A stretch of DNA of 59,424 nucleotides. Source: Anaeromicropila populeti. GTDB lineage: Bacteria; Bacillota; Clostridia; Lachnospirales; Lachnospiraceae. Position numbers and translations under genes: made by a program. The notes beneath the pieces were generated by a model that did not search any database, had not been told where the DNA came from, and saw only the letters and a program-made list of their open reading frames with translations. Position 1 is the first letter of the stretch. The number at the start of each line of letters is the position of its first letter. The stretch spans positions 1-59,424 of the forward strand of contig NZ_FOYZ01000020.1 in NCBI RefSeq assembly GCF_900112775.1, written 5' to 3'. Of this stretch, positions 32,790 through 41,695 are shown one piece after another.

Positions 32790-32800
32790 ACCAATGAATA
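32790..32800. other. Right boundary of the inserted region, inside cpaF
   Basis: Similarity to CpaF starts abruptly at about 32798 (AATAGTCCGGCTGAC, encoding N-S-P-A-D). Upstream of that base no frame shows the expected preceding CpaF sequence (typically ...TGHANSP). The 32616-32797 stretch otherwise holds no recognisable gene. Confidence 0.65.
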
Positions 32801-33120
32801 GTCCGGCTGACATGTTGAACCGTTTAGAAACTCTGGTACTAATGGGAATGGATATACCACTTATGGCTGTTCGTAGGCAAATTGCATCAGCAATTGATAT
32901 TATAGTACATTTAGGAAGATTAAGAGATAAGACAAGAAAGGTATTAGAAATTGTAGAGGTTTTAAATTGTATTAATGGTGAAATTGTAGTGAATCCGCTC
33001 TACTTATTTCAAGAAAAAGAATGTCAACAGGACGGAAAAGTAAGTGGTGTATTAGAAAAAACAGAAAATTCACTGGTTAATACGCAAAAACTTATAAAAA
33101 TGGGGGTAAAATTATCGTAA
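32794..33120 (+). pseudogene. cpaF: 3' remnant of cpaF/tadA pilus ATPase
   Basis: The reading frame MNSPADMLNRLETLVLMGMDIP ... AVRRQIASAIDIIVHLGRLRDKTRKVLEI ... NGEIVVNPLYLF is the last quarter of a Tad/Flp secretion ATPase. A normal protein has roughly 400-480 residues; the Walker A, Walker B and His boxes are missing. No ribosome-binding site precedes the ATG at 32794, and the ATG itself is probably created at the junction. The rest of the Tad operon follows without interruption, so cpaF was cut by insertion of the region to the left. If the insertion is excisable, a full gene could be restored. Confidence 0.85.
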
Positions 33121-33854
33121 ATTATAATGGTTTCAGTTTTACGGCAAAGGAAAAGATTTTATATGTAGCAGCAGGAGTTTTAATTTGTTGGGCTATAACC
33201 TATTTATTTTATAAAAATATTGTAATAGTTGGAGTTTCTACCCCTTGCGCATGGCTGCTAGTAAAAAGATTTAAAAAGAAAAAAATTATAAAAAATAAGT
33301 GGATGTTAAACCTACAGTTTAGAGATGGTATTTTATGCTTATCTAATGCACTTAATGCAGGGTATTCAATTGAAAATGCTTTTTTCGAGGCAGTTAAGGA
33401 TTTGAAAATGATTTATCCAGAAGAAGTTCCTATTATAAAAGAGTACCAGTACATGACTGCACAGATAGCAAATAACTATAATGTTGAAGAACTTTTATAT
33501 GATTTTGCAGTACGTTCAGGTATTGAAGATATTTATAATTTTTCAGATGTGTTTTCTACAGCAAAAAGGACAGGTGGAAACATAATAAAAATAATTAATC
33601 TTACTAGTGAAAGCATTAATGAAAAAGTAGAAGTACAAAGAGAAATTGAAACCTTAATTACAGCAAAGAAGCTAGAGGCTAATATAATGAGTGTTGTACC
33701 AATTGGAATAATACTTTACCTATGGTTATTTATGCCTGGTTTTTTAGAACCTTTATATCAAACATTAGTAGGAAAAGTTATTATGTCACTTAATCTTGTT
33801 GCATATCTTGTGGCAATAGCAGCAGGTCAAAAAATAATGAGTATTAGGATGTGA
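33111..33854 (+). CDS. tadB: Tad pilus inner-membrane platform protein TadB
   Basis: About 247 residues. The T2SSF-type domain has FRDGILCLSNALNAGYSIENAF, YNFSDVFSTAKRTGGNI and EIETLITAKKLEANIMSVVPIGI; hydrophobic segments are at the N-terminus (ILYVAAGVLICWAITYLFY) and C-terminus. The frame is open without ATG, GTG or TTG from the end of cpaF to the ATG at 33303, but the first membrane segment is encoded before that ATG. A rare ATT (33111) or ATC (33114) start after GGGGG (33102-33106) is therefore proposed. With TadC it forms the pilus assembly platform, now without its ATPase. Confidence 0.8.
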   Translation: MIVNYNGFSFTAKEKILYVAAGVLICWAITYLFYKNIVIVGVSTPCAWLLVKRFKKKKIIKNKWMLNLQFRDGILCLSNALNAGYSIENAFFEAVKDLKMIYPEEVPIIKEYQYMTAQIANNYNVEELLYDFAVRSGIEDIYNFSDVFSTAKRTGGNIIKIINLTSESINEKVEVQREIETLITAKKLEANIMSVVPIGIILYLWLFMPGFLEPLYQTLVGKVIMSLNLVAYLVAIAAGQKIMSIRM

Positions 33855-35329
33855 GTAAGATGCAGTATTATGCATTAGCAGCATTGGCTGCCGTTCAAAT
33901 AATTTTTTTCTGGGTAACTCATAGTTATAAAGATCCTTATTTAAAAGAAATAGTACATAAGAATAGAATTTTGTCATTCTGGTATCCAGGTATTTTGTTT
34001 CTACTAAATAAAATAGATTACTTTAAAACCCAAAAGGCAGAGAGGGAGGGAAAAAGATTAGTATGCTTGTATCCGGGACTTAGTAAAAGATTGTTATTAA
34101 AAAGAGACATGTGCTATAGAATTGCTTTGTGCAACAGTATTTTTGTAATGGGAACTATTTTCATATTATTTAGCCAGTGCATTCTAAAAAAGGCAGATCA
34201 GCCACAAGAAATTTATTGTTTATTAAAAAATAATTTTGGAGAAGGGGAAAAGCAGGTAAACATTAAAGCCATAATTACCGATCAAGATTCTGTTTATGAA
34301 GAGGAGGTAATGGTCTCTGTTCCCGAACAATGTTATACCAATAATGAAATTTTGCAATTCATGAAAACGGCCCAGGAGGTTTTAGAAAAGGAGGTGTTAG
34401 GAAATAATTCGGATTTACTACACATACAGAATTCACTTAATTTTATAAGGCGTCTTCCCAATAATCCCATTCATGTAAGTTGGTTAAGCAGTAACAGAGA
34501 TATAATTGAAGATACGGGAAACATAAATAATAAGGAACTGATATTACCTATAGAAGTTATTTTAACAGCAGTATTGTCTTATGGAGAGCAGGAGATAAAA
34601 TATAATATACCAGTACAGGTATTGCCGTATCAATGGAAAAATAACGAAAAAATAAAGTACGATCTTAAAAAAGCATTAGGTGAGGCTGTTAATGAAAATA
34701 AGACAAGTGAAACCATTATTCTTCCAACAAAAATTGGGAATAGAAGCGTTTCATATGAAATTAATAAAAAGAAAAAAAGTATTAATTTTCTAATTATTTT
34801 ATTTGTTATTATTGTAATAACTTGGATTAAGGGAAACCAAAGTACAAGTAACAGATTAAAGAAAAGGGAAGAAGAACTATTATTTGATTATCCTACATTG
34901 GTAAACAAGTTAACATTACTTATTGGTGCAGGAATGACAGTAAAAGGTGCTTGGAACAAAATGATATTAGATTACCAAAAACATCAGAAATCCTTTTTAA
35001 TAAAAAAATATGCATATGAAGAAATGTTAGTAACATGGAGAGAAATGCAAAATGGAAAATCCGATGCAGAGGCATTTGAGCAATTTGGAAAGCGTTTAAA
35101 ACTGAGGCCTTATGCAAGGCTTTCCTCTTTAATTGTACAAAGCATTAAAAAAGGTTTGGATGAAATACTGGATTTATTAGAAGAAGAAGCTAGAAATTCT
35201 TTAGAAGAAAGAAAGCAATTAGTTAAAAAAGCAGGAGAGGAGGCAGGTACAAAATTACTGTTTCCTATGATGGTTATGCTTATAATTGTTTTGTTAATTA
35301 TTATGGTACCAGCATTTCTTAGTTTATGA
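33851..35329 (+). CDS. tadC: Tad pilus platform protein TadC with a large extracytoplasmic insert
   Basis: A 492-residue protein. The last ~170 residues are the T2SSF domain (LLFDYPTLVNKLTLLIGAGMTVKGAW, YARLSSLIVQSIKKGLDEIL) ending in a membrane helix (LLFPMMVMLIIVLLIIMVPAF). The N-terminus has two hydrophobic helices. Between residues ~115 and ~310 lies a polar, beta-rich insert ahead of the membrane helix INFLIILFVIIVITWI, unlike the ~300-residue proteobacterial TadC. GTG overlaps the tadB stop by 4 bases; ATG 33860 is an alternative. Confidence 0.82.
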   Translation: MSKMQYYALAALAAVQIIFFWVTHSYKDPYLKEIVHKNRILSFWYPGILFLLNKIDYFKTQKAEREGKRLVCLYPGLSKRLLLKRDMCYRIALCNSIFVMGTIFILFSQCILKKADQPQEIYCLLKNNFGEGEKQVNIKAIITDQDSVYEEEVMVSVPEQCYTNNEILQFMKTAQEVLEKEVLGNNSDLLHIQNSLNFIRRLPNNPIHVSWLSSNRDIIEDTGNINNKELILPIEVILTAVLSYGEQEIKYNIPVQVLPYQWKNNEKIKYDLKKALGEAVNENKTSETIILPTKIGNRSVSYEINKKKKSINFLIILFVIIVITWIKGNQSTSNRLKKREEELLFDYPTLVNKLTLLIGAGMTVKGAWNKMILDYQKHQKSFLIKKYAYEEMLVTWREMQNGKSDAEAFEQFGKRLKLRPYARLSSLIVQSIKKGLDEILDLLEEEARNSLEERKQLVKKAGEEAGTKLLFPMMVMLIIVLLIIMVPAFLSL

Positions 35330-35340
35330 GGAGGTTAAAC

Positions 35341-35517
35341 ATGAGTATTATAAAAGAGTTTATTCAAGAAGAAGATGGCGTAGGTGTTGTAGAAATTATT
35401 CTTATACTGGTTATTCTAATCGGCTTAGTTCTGCTTTTCCGGACAGAAATAAAAAAAATAGTGGAAAATGCATTTAATTCAATAAAGGATGACTCAGATG
35501 AAATCATTAATGACTAA
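35341..35517 (+). CDS. flp: Flp-type pilin-like small protein
   Basis: A 58-residue pilin: EEDGVGVVEIILILVILIGLVLLF has the Gly-Val-Val-Glu of a type IVb processing site with Glu at +5 and a single hydrophobic helix. It would be cut by a prepilin peptidase (not found in this window) and polymerised by the Tad platform. ATG 35341 is chosen because GAGGAGG lies just upstream. Its end overlaps the next gene. Confidence 0.85.
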   Translation: MSIIKEFIQEEDGVGVVEIILILVILIGLVLLFRTEIKKIVENAFNSIKDDSDEIIND

Positions 35518-37882
35518 TGAAAAGGGTAGCATTACTGTATTTTTGACATTTGTTTTGTTTTTTGTTTTTACTTTAGCAGGAAGTTTACTAGAAACAGCCC
35601 GGTTCTATTCTGGAAAGGCATATAGTAATGGGGTTCTAATAGGTGCAGCAGATTCTGTATTGACAGAATACTATGCACCCTTACAAAAGGAATATCATTT
35701 ATTTTTTGCTAACTTTGGTAACGGCAATGAAGATGAGACTGAGGTTATTATTAAGAATAAAATGCTTGGCTATAGCCAGTATTCATTAAAGCCTGGAATG
35801 GAACTGGATATATGGAACTGGCAGTTCGAAAAGCTAGAAGACAATTTGATTAATACTTCAATTGAAGAAATAGAAATATCAAATATTCAAAGAACTATAG
35901 ATAAAAATGGAAGAATATTTCGAGAACAAGCAGCTGCCTACATGAAGTATAAAGGAATAGAACATTTATTAGAAAATTTTTTGAAAAAAGAGCAAGTAAT
36001 AAATTCTTCTAAGGAGGCTGCTAAAATAATTGATAAAAAGTTTCAGACGGAAGAAAGAGCCGCATTACTAAATAAATATATGCTACAGGTTATACAAAGT
36101 GTGGAGGGACTGGCTGTTAATAATGATGGGCTTTTGTATAATTCCAATCATACAATTAAGATGAAAAAATGCTTTGCTAAGAGGTTATGTACTTCTACGC
36201 CTGATGCGGGCGTAGTTGGGATATCTAATACTCTTGTGTGGACAAGTTCAAAAAATCATTATGTAAATGTGGATAAATTAATGCAGACATTAATTAAGGA
36301 CATTGAAAGTGCAGGTGAGCTTCTTCAAATTATAGGGTTGTCAGAAGAAAAAGAGGAGGCAGCAGGTCTTGAGGCAAAATTAAAATTAGAGAATCAAATA
36401 ATTAAAATTAATACTGAAAAAAAAGAGATAGTAGCACTTTTTGAATCAGTGAAACAATCCATTGCTCAGGCATTACTAAACATTAGTAAGTTAGAAAGTG
36501 AAAGAAAGGTGGTAGAAAAAGAACTATCAGACTATAAGGAGGTACTTGAAAAAAATCAGAGTAAGCTGGACAATATTACATATGCAGGTCTGTTGGAAGA
36601 TTATCAGGCAATGGAAGATTATGTGGGGGATAAAGAGAAGTGTGAGACTGCCATAAAAAGAATAACGGACATGAAGCCTATTCTGGAGCAAAATTTACTG
36701 ATACTAGATAAATGTATGGAACTGAAAGGTATGACATGCACCAAAAGCAATATGACACAAATGGAAAGAACTGTTACTATGTGTTTATGCAGCTTTTATA
36801 ATTATAACATTATGAGTCTCAAATTTGATTATTCAGATTTAATTGCAAAGGAACAGGTAAACAATCCAATGGATTCAGTGGGAAATCTTTTAAAGAGTAG
36901 TATTTTGGATTTAGTTTTGCCCGAAGGAATTTCATTATCAGGAAAAAAACTATTAAGTACCGATTATTTATTAGAAAGATACAAACAGGATAAAAATGAG
37001 ACCCCGCAAAACTTAACTATTGAAAAGGATATGAGCCAGATAAACAAGACTAGAAGTATAGGTGGTGCAGCTAAAACCTTTAGCTGCTATGGAGACAACA
37101 AAATGGAAGAAGATAAAAGTAAAGATTCTTATTTAACAGATTTTTTAATGATTATGTATATGGAAGATCATTTCACTTCATTTACTACAGAAGAAAAACA
37201 AATTATTGAAAATTGTCTGCAATATGAAAGAGAGTACATTTTGTTTGGAAATGAACGGGATATAGATAACCTAAGTACTATGACTACACAAATCGTACTT
37301 AGCAGAACAATCTGCAATTTTATTAGTTTAATGGGTGATAAAGAAAAAGGAGCATTAGCATATAGTACAGCAATTGCACTAGTCGGATTTACAGGTTTAG
37401 AACCACTGGTTCGTTTTACAAAAACAATGATATTGTTGGTGTGGGCTTTTGAGGAAGGATTAGTGGACGCGGCAGCAATATTATCTGGATATAGTGTTCC
37501 CATCATAAAAAATTCAAGTGAATTTTTAATAAGATATGAAGAATTATGTGTGATTAACCGTTCAGCAATTTTAAAAAAAGCAGCAAGTTACAAAGAAAAA
37601 ATAAATAAGAATGTTACAATTAATTATATTGAGTACATCAGATTAAACCTATTGTTTCAAAAAGAGTCAGTGCAGAATTTCAGAAATCTTCAGCTAATTG
37701 ATCAAAACATTCAATTAAAATACAACAAAGATTTCCGAATAGAGCGTGGAATAAGTGGTTTTCATGTGAAAGGAATTTTTCTAATAAAGCATAAGTTTCT
37801 AGCTATTCCAGAAACGGATTTATTTCATAAAAAGAAAGAATCTATCTGGCAGATAGAACTGGAATATGAGGCTTGTTATTAA
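35498..37882 (+). CDS. Large Tad-cluster pseudopilin-like protein (DUF5702-like)
   Basis: A 794-residue protein. MTNEKGSITVFLTFVLFFVFTLAGSLLE at the N-terminus is a pilin-like segment (KGSITV) with one membrane helix. The outer part has a coiled-coil stretch (about 270-360, EKEEAAGLEAKLKLENQIIKINTEKKEI) and a late conserved-looking region (ALAYSTAIALVGFTGLEPLVRFTKTMILLVWAFEEGL). Such long proteins occur in Firmicute Tad clusters and may form the pilus base or tip. AAGGA precedes ATG 35498; the upstream ATG 35489 is less well spaced. Function unknown. Confidence 0.75.
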   Translation: MKSLMTNEKGSITVFLTFVLFFVFTLAGSLLETARFYSGKAYSNGVLIGAADSVLTEYYAPLQKEYHLFFANFGNGNEDETEVIIKNKMLGYSQYSLKPGMELDIWNWQFEKLEDNLINTSIEEIEISNIQRTIDKNGRIFREQAAAYMKYKGIEHLLENFLKKEQVINSSKEAAKIIDKKFQTEERAALLNKYMLQVIQSVEGLAVNNDGLLYNSNHTIKMKKCFAKRLCTSTPDAGVVGISNTLVWTSSKNHYVNVDKLMQTLIKDIESAGELLQIIGLSEEKEEAAGLEAKLKLENQIIKINTEKKEIVALFESVKQSIAQALLNISKLESERKVVEKELSDYKEVLEKNQSKLDNITYAGLLEDYQAMEDYVGDKEKCETAIKRITDMKPILEQNLLILDKCMELKGMTCTKSNMTQMERTVTMCLCSFYNYNIMSLKFDYSDLIAKEQVNNPMDSVGNLLKSSILDLVLPEGISLSGKKLLSTDYLLERYKQDKNETPQNLTIEKDMSQINKTRSIGGAAKTFSCYGDNKMEEDKSKDSYLTDFLMIMYMEDHFTSFTTEEKQIIENCLQYEREYILFGNERDIDNLSTMTTQIVLSRTICNFISLMGDKEKGALAYSTAIALVGFTGLEPLVRFTKTMILLVWAFEEGLVDAAAILSGYSVPIIKNSSEFLIRYEELCVINRSAILKKAASYKEKINKNVTINYIEYIRLNLLFQKESVQNFRNLQLIDQNIQLKYNKDFRIERGISGFHVKGIFLIKHKFLAIPETDLFHKKKESIWQIELEYEACY

Positions 37883-37890
37883 TTTTTGCA

Positions 37891-38045
37891 TAACTGGGTA
37901 AGCCAGGAGACCCTTCTGGCGCCACTGCTACATTAATTTTCTTAATAACATAATTATAATTGATCTTTCAAGAAGCACTATCATCCCCTTGTTGTAGCAG
38001 TCATTCCCCCTTTTTGCCAGAAGGGCGTTTTGACTTACTCAGTTA
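37891..38045. repeat. 155-bp element with long terminal inverted repeats
   Basis: TAACTGGGTAAG (37891-) with ACCCTTCTGGC and ACTGCTACA in the left arm is mirrored by TGTAGCAGT, GCCAGAAGGG and CTTACTCAGTTA in the right arm (ending 38045). The complementary blocks appear in the same order with small unpaired stretches. This may be a miniature transposable element or a structured RNA between two Tad genes. No clear target duplication flanks it. Confidence 0.7.
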
Positions 38046-38061
38046 AATTGGAGGCATTAAC

Positions 38062-38916
38062 ATGAAGCAGATTATTTTAAATGAAAAAGGCAGCATGACA
38101 GTTGAAGCTGCCATTGTTTTTCCTATTTTTATTTTTGCAGTAATTTCTATTGTATTCTTTTTTCAAATTATATTATTTCAATTGCAGTTGCAGTATGGAT
38201 TAAATCAAACAGCAAGAGAGATTTCCCAGTATTCCTATATATATAAAGAATATGAGCAGACAAATAAGGCAAATTCGTATAAAGAAGAGAACCTGCCAGA
38301 AGAAGCCACCTCAGTTGTAAATAAAATTGCCAGCAGCTCTATTGTAAAGGTACAAATGAATGATTTTTTTAGTAAAAGCAATATTCATCCTTCTTTTGTT
38401 TCAGGGGGTGTAAAAGGTATTTCCTACAGTTTCAGTTCAGTTTTGAAAAAAACCGATAACATTGATTTAGTAGCATATTATAAAGTTAAAATACCAGTTC
38501 CTGTTTTTTCAATTCAAAAGTTTAGTGTAGTTCAAAGAGTGTATACAAGAGGATTTGTGGGAACGAATTTAATAGGAGAGCCTAATTCTAGTAGTCACTC
38601 AGATACAGATACTATAATGGTTTATATAACCGAGACAGGAACCGTTTATCATAGAAATCTAAGCTGTAGGCATTTGTGTGTGGATATTCAAAGCTGTAGT
38701 ATTATTGACATAAAAAGTAAAAGGAATTTATCGGGAGGAAAATATTATCCATGTGAAAAATGCTGCAAGAATTGTTTGGAAAATCAGACGGTATATATTA
38801 CAGAAGATGGTAAATGCTATCATAGTTCGATTACCTGTCCAGGATTAAAGAGAACAGTAAAAGTAGTGCCATTATCAAGTGTTTCCAATTATAGACCTTG
38901 CAAGAGATGCGGTTAA
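38062..38916 (+). CDS. TadE-like pseudopilin with two C-terminal Cys/His modules
   Basis: A 284-residue protein. NEKGSMTVEAAIVFPIFIFAVISI is a TadE-type segment with a processing-site-like KGSMTVEAA. The C-terminal ~100 residues hold two related units: VYITETGTVYHRNLSCRHL ... YYPCEKCCKNC and VYITEDGKCYHSSITCPGL ... YRPCKRCG. Each has H, C and a closing CxxC and probably binds a metal. GGAGG precedes the ATG. It is a minor pilin candidate displayed outside the cell; the duplicated modules may bind a ligand or stiffen the tip. Confidence 0.82.
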   Translation: MKQIILNEKGSMTVEAAIVFPIFIFAVISIVFFFQIILFQLQLQYGLNQTAREISQYSYIYKEYEQTNKANSYKEENLPEEATSVVNKIASSSIVKVQMNDFFSKSNIHPSFVSGGVKGISYSFSSVLKKTDNIDLVAYYKVKIPVPVFSIQKFSVVQRVYTRGFVGTNLIGEPNSSSHSDTDTIMVYITETGTVYHRNLSCRHLCVDIQSCSIIDIKSKRNLSGGKYYPCEKCCKNCLENQTVYITEDGKCYHSSITCPGLKRTVKVVPLSSVSNYRPCKRCG

Positions 38917-38945
38917 AAATTTTTTAAGTAATGAGGGTGGATAAA

Positions 38946-39377
38946 ATGAATCAAATTACAAAAAGTTGTAGGGGAAGTATGACGGTAGAAGCTGCATTTA
39001 TCCTTCCTATTATAGTGTTTGTTATTTTTGCATTAATGTATCTTATGTTTTACTGTGGTGATCAGATTAAGCTAACAAGTTTTGCTGTACTATCTTGTCA
39101 ATTAAATGCAAATGGTAAGGAGCTTGAAAAGCAAAAGATAAATCTGTATATAAACGAGGAGTATTCAGGGGGCATTCTTGCTGACCGAGAAGTGACAATT
39201 ACCACTGAAACGAAGGTAATGGGAAATGAGATTTGTTTTTTCAATTACTTGGAACTTCCTATGCCAGATGTTTTGAGTTATTGGGAGAGTAGGGTTTTGA
39301 TAATTAGAGTGCATACCAAGGAATATAATCCTTGTAGAATTGTAAGAATATATGAAGCATTTAAAGGACAGGAGTGA
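38946..39377 (+). CDS. TadE-like pseudopilin, short
   Basis: A 143-residue protein: SCRGSMTVEAAFILPIIVFVIFALMYLMF is the TadE segment, followed by a ~95-residue extracytoplasmic domain rich in beta strands. ATG 38946 follows GAGGGTGG; an in-frame ATG at 38931 lies before this site. Its last bases overlap the region leading into the FHA gene, so the genes form one operon. Confidence 0.85.
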   Translation: MNQITKSCRGSMTVEAAFILPIIVFVIFALMYLMFYCGDQIKLTSFAVLSCQLNANGKELEKQKINLYINEEYSGGILADREVTITTETKVMGNEICFFNYLELPMPDVLSYWESRVLIIRVHTKEYNPCRIVRIYEAFKGQE

Positions 39378-39381
39378 TATA

Positions 39382-40602
39382 TTGATAGAGCCTGTATTTG
39401 TAGGAGATATGAAAAAAAGTTATTTTGCAATTGAAAATCAAAAAAGTACGTATGATCAAAAAATGCTTCTTCAGAATCAAATTGAGGGCATTATTTCTGT
39501 TGAAAATCGTATTTTAGATAATAAAGAGCAATATTATTATGACATTACAAGAAAGCAATCACTTTTACATTATTATGAAGAAAAAAAGGCTTCGGGAACA
39601 GAGGTACAAAATATTATTCTTAGTATTATATTTACTATAGAAAATAGTAAAAAATATCTGTTAAAGGAAGATTCTTTTATTATTAGGCCAGATTTTATTT
39701 ATCAGGATGGAATACAAAACAAAATAGAATTGTGCTATTTAGGAGGAGAAAATAAAAAAATTCGTGAGCAAATAGGTAATCTTATGGAGTTTTTTATGAA
39801 TAAAATTGATTATCAAGATGAAAAGGCTGTACTATTGACATATGGAATTTATAAAGTTACACAGACGGAATACTGTACCTTTTCTGATATACAAAATGTA
39901 ATTTCTCAATATAGTCAGCAAGATAAAAGAGAGATTGTTGTCAAAAAAGAACAGACTCCACAGTTTATAGAAAATAATAAAAATATAAATAATATGAGCA
40001 GTTTTTCTAAAAATATATTTTTAACTGTACTTCTAAGCTTGGTTTTTATAATTGAGTTATTTACTGCTTTTAAGATACATTTTTTTATAAAACCAGTATC
40101 ACAGACTATAGATTGTATGAAAATTCTTTTATTTCTAATATTCATGGCGAGTACAGAAGTTATAGTATATATAAAAGGAAAGACTATAGTTAATAAAAAA
40201 AGCCAGATTTCAAAAAGAAAGGATATAGCTGAGGAAAGCACAATAGTATTAGCTAATTTTCAACAAGAAAATATGGAATCAAACAGAGAAGAAAAAAGAA
40301 TTGTGCTTATTCCGCTAAATAATGTGCTAGAACAAGAAATTGAAATTAAGATGCTCCCATGTATTATTGGCAAATCTGCAAAAGATGCAACTTATATTAT
40401 TTCAAGAAATACAGTTAGCAATAGTCATTTAAGAATTTATATAGAGAATAAAAAGCTATTTCTGGAGGATTTAAATTCAACAAATGGCACTTATTTAAAC
40501 AATATAAAGCTAGAAGCAGGAAAGGAATATGAATTAAATATTGGTGATACAATAGGGATTGCTCAGTATACTTATACATTAGAAGAAAAATATACCATAT
40601 AA
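39382..40602 (+). CDS. DUF6382 and FHA-domain membrane protein
   Basis: A 406-residue protein. The N-terminal ~170 residues resemble DUF6382 (FVGDMKKSYFAIEN). Two hydrophobic helices follow in the middle (IFLTVLLSLVFIIELFTAF, MKILLFLIFMASTEVIVYI). A C-terminal FHA domain has CIIGKSAKDATYIISRNTVSNSHLRI and DLNSTNGTYLNN, the phosphothreonine-binding loops. TTG 39382 is the start because GGAG lies 7 bases upstream; ATG 39352 falls inside the previous gene. It is the usual last gene of Lachnospiraceae Tad clusters and probably links the apparatus to Ser/Thr-kinase signalling. Confidence 0.82.
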   Translation: MIEPVFVGDMKKSYFAIENQKSTYDQKMLLQNQIEGIISVENRILDNKEQYYYDITRKQSLLHYYEEKKASGTEVQNIILSIIFTIENSKKYLLKEDSFIIRPDFIYQDGIQNKIELCYLGGENKKIREQIGNLMEFFMNKIDYQDEKAVLLTYGIYKVTQTEYCTFSDIQNVISQYSQQDKREIVVKKEQTPQFIENNKNINNMSSFSKNIFLTVLLSLVFIIELFTAFKIHFFIKPVSQTIDCMKILLFLIFMASTEVIVYIKGKTIVNKKSQISKRKDIAEESTIVLANFQQENMESNREEKRIVLIPLNNVLEQEIEIKMLPCIIGKSAKDATYIISRNTVSNSHLRIYIENKKLFLEDLNSTNGTYLNNIKLEAGKEYELNIGDTIGIAQYTYTLEEKYTI

Positions 40603-40692
40603 CTATCTTGCAGTGTGCTTTAAAAAAGGTTAAAATAGGCTTATACAATATCTCTGCTGCGTATATTGTAAATATAAGAAAGGTGGAGAAGG

Positions 40693-41688
40693 ATGGTAAT
40701 AGAACAGTTAGGCCAGAGATTGATAGAAGAGGGATTTCAGGAGATATCATTAAATGTAAAAGGTTTTTTCTCATATAATAAAATGGAAGGTAATGAAATC
40801 TATATTGTAAATATTCTGAATTTGGGAGAAGAAACAGAGATGGGGTTACAAATATATCCTATAGAAATTGGTAATTACACTAATTCTATTGCAAATCAGG
40901 TCATGAAACTGCCTCGTGTATTAAATGTTTTTGTTACATCTCAGCCGGATTTAGTAAGAACTATCTGTAGTACAAAAGATGAGAACTGGATTATTGATAA
41001 AAGTTCAAACAGATTGATTATATATGAAAATCAGCTGGGTAGTTTTTTAAATATAGAGAATATAATTGAACAGGTCCTAAGCAAACCAGACAGACCAGTG
41101 ATTCCGTATTGTACGTATGGACTAGTTGCCATTAATAGCTTGATATTTATAATTATGAATATCTTTTTTAGCAAAAGTATTGATCAGATCTATTTATCCG
41201 CTGGTTCATATTGGCCGGACATTCTGGGGAATCTTCAGGTATGGAGACTTATTACGTCAATGTTTTTGCATGCTGATTTTCAACATGTTTTTAATAACAT
41301 GATTTTGCTTGCCTTTATAGGTGGATATGTTGAAAAATATTTGGGAAAAGGGAAATATTTTTTGCTATATACTACTTCGGGCATTCTTGCAGGAGTTACA
41401 TCCATGATTTATAATATAAGCATAAATGAAAAACCAGTTGGAATAGGGGCTTCAGGGGCTATTTTTGGAGTGGTCGGGGCATTGGCATATTTACTAGTAA
41501 GAAACAAAGGAAAGTTAGATGGAATTGACGGAAAGCGGTTTATATTATTTCTTATACTTAGTTTAAATAGTGGATTCAGGGCTGAGAATATTGACAATAT
41601 GGCACATATTGGAGGTTTGTTCAGTGGGTTTATACTTTGTATGTTTATGGTACTATTTAAGCCAGTAAATAAAGTAGAAAGAGTGTAG
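40693..41688 (+). CDS. Rhomboid-family intramembrane serine protease
   Basis: A 331-residue membrane protein. The catalytic Ser is in GIGASGAIFGV and the His in NMAHIGGLFSG; HADFQHVFNNM is the conserved first-helix loop. About seven hydrophobic segments span residues 140-325. The first ~130 residues form a cytosolic alpha/beta domain common to Firmicute rhomboids. It cleaves membrane substrates not identifiable here. AAGGTGG precedes the ATG. An 8-bp inverted repeat (TACAATAT 40644, ATATTGTA 40663) lies upstream and may be an operator. Confidence 0.92.
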   Translation: MVIEQLGQRLIEEGFQEISLNVKGFFSYNKMEGNEIYIVNILNLGEETEMGLQIYPIEIGNYTNSIANQVMKLPRVLNVFVTSQPDLVRTICSTKDENWIIDKSSNRLIIYENQLGSFLNIENIIEQVLSKPDRPVIPYCTYGLVAINSLIFIIMNIFFSKSIDQIYLSAGSYWPDILGNLQVWRLITSMFLHADFQHVFNNMILLAFIGGYVEKYLGKGKYFLLYTTSGILAGVTSMIYNISINEKPVGIGASGAIFGVVGALAYLLVRNKGKLDGIDGKRFILFLILSLNSGFRAENIDNMAHIGGLFSGFILCMFMVLFKPVNKVERV

Positions 41689-41695
41689 ATAAGAT

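Noticed and set aside
32616-32797. Missing part of cpaF in a shifted frame upstream of the remnant
   Set aside because: None of the frames shows CpaF residues before N-S-P-A-D; a frameshift cannot explain the loss.
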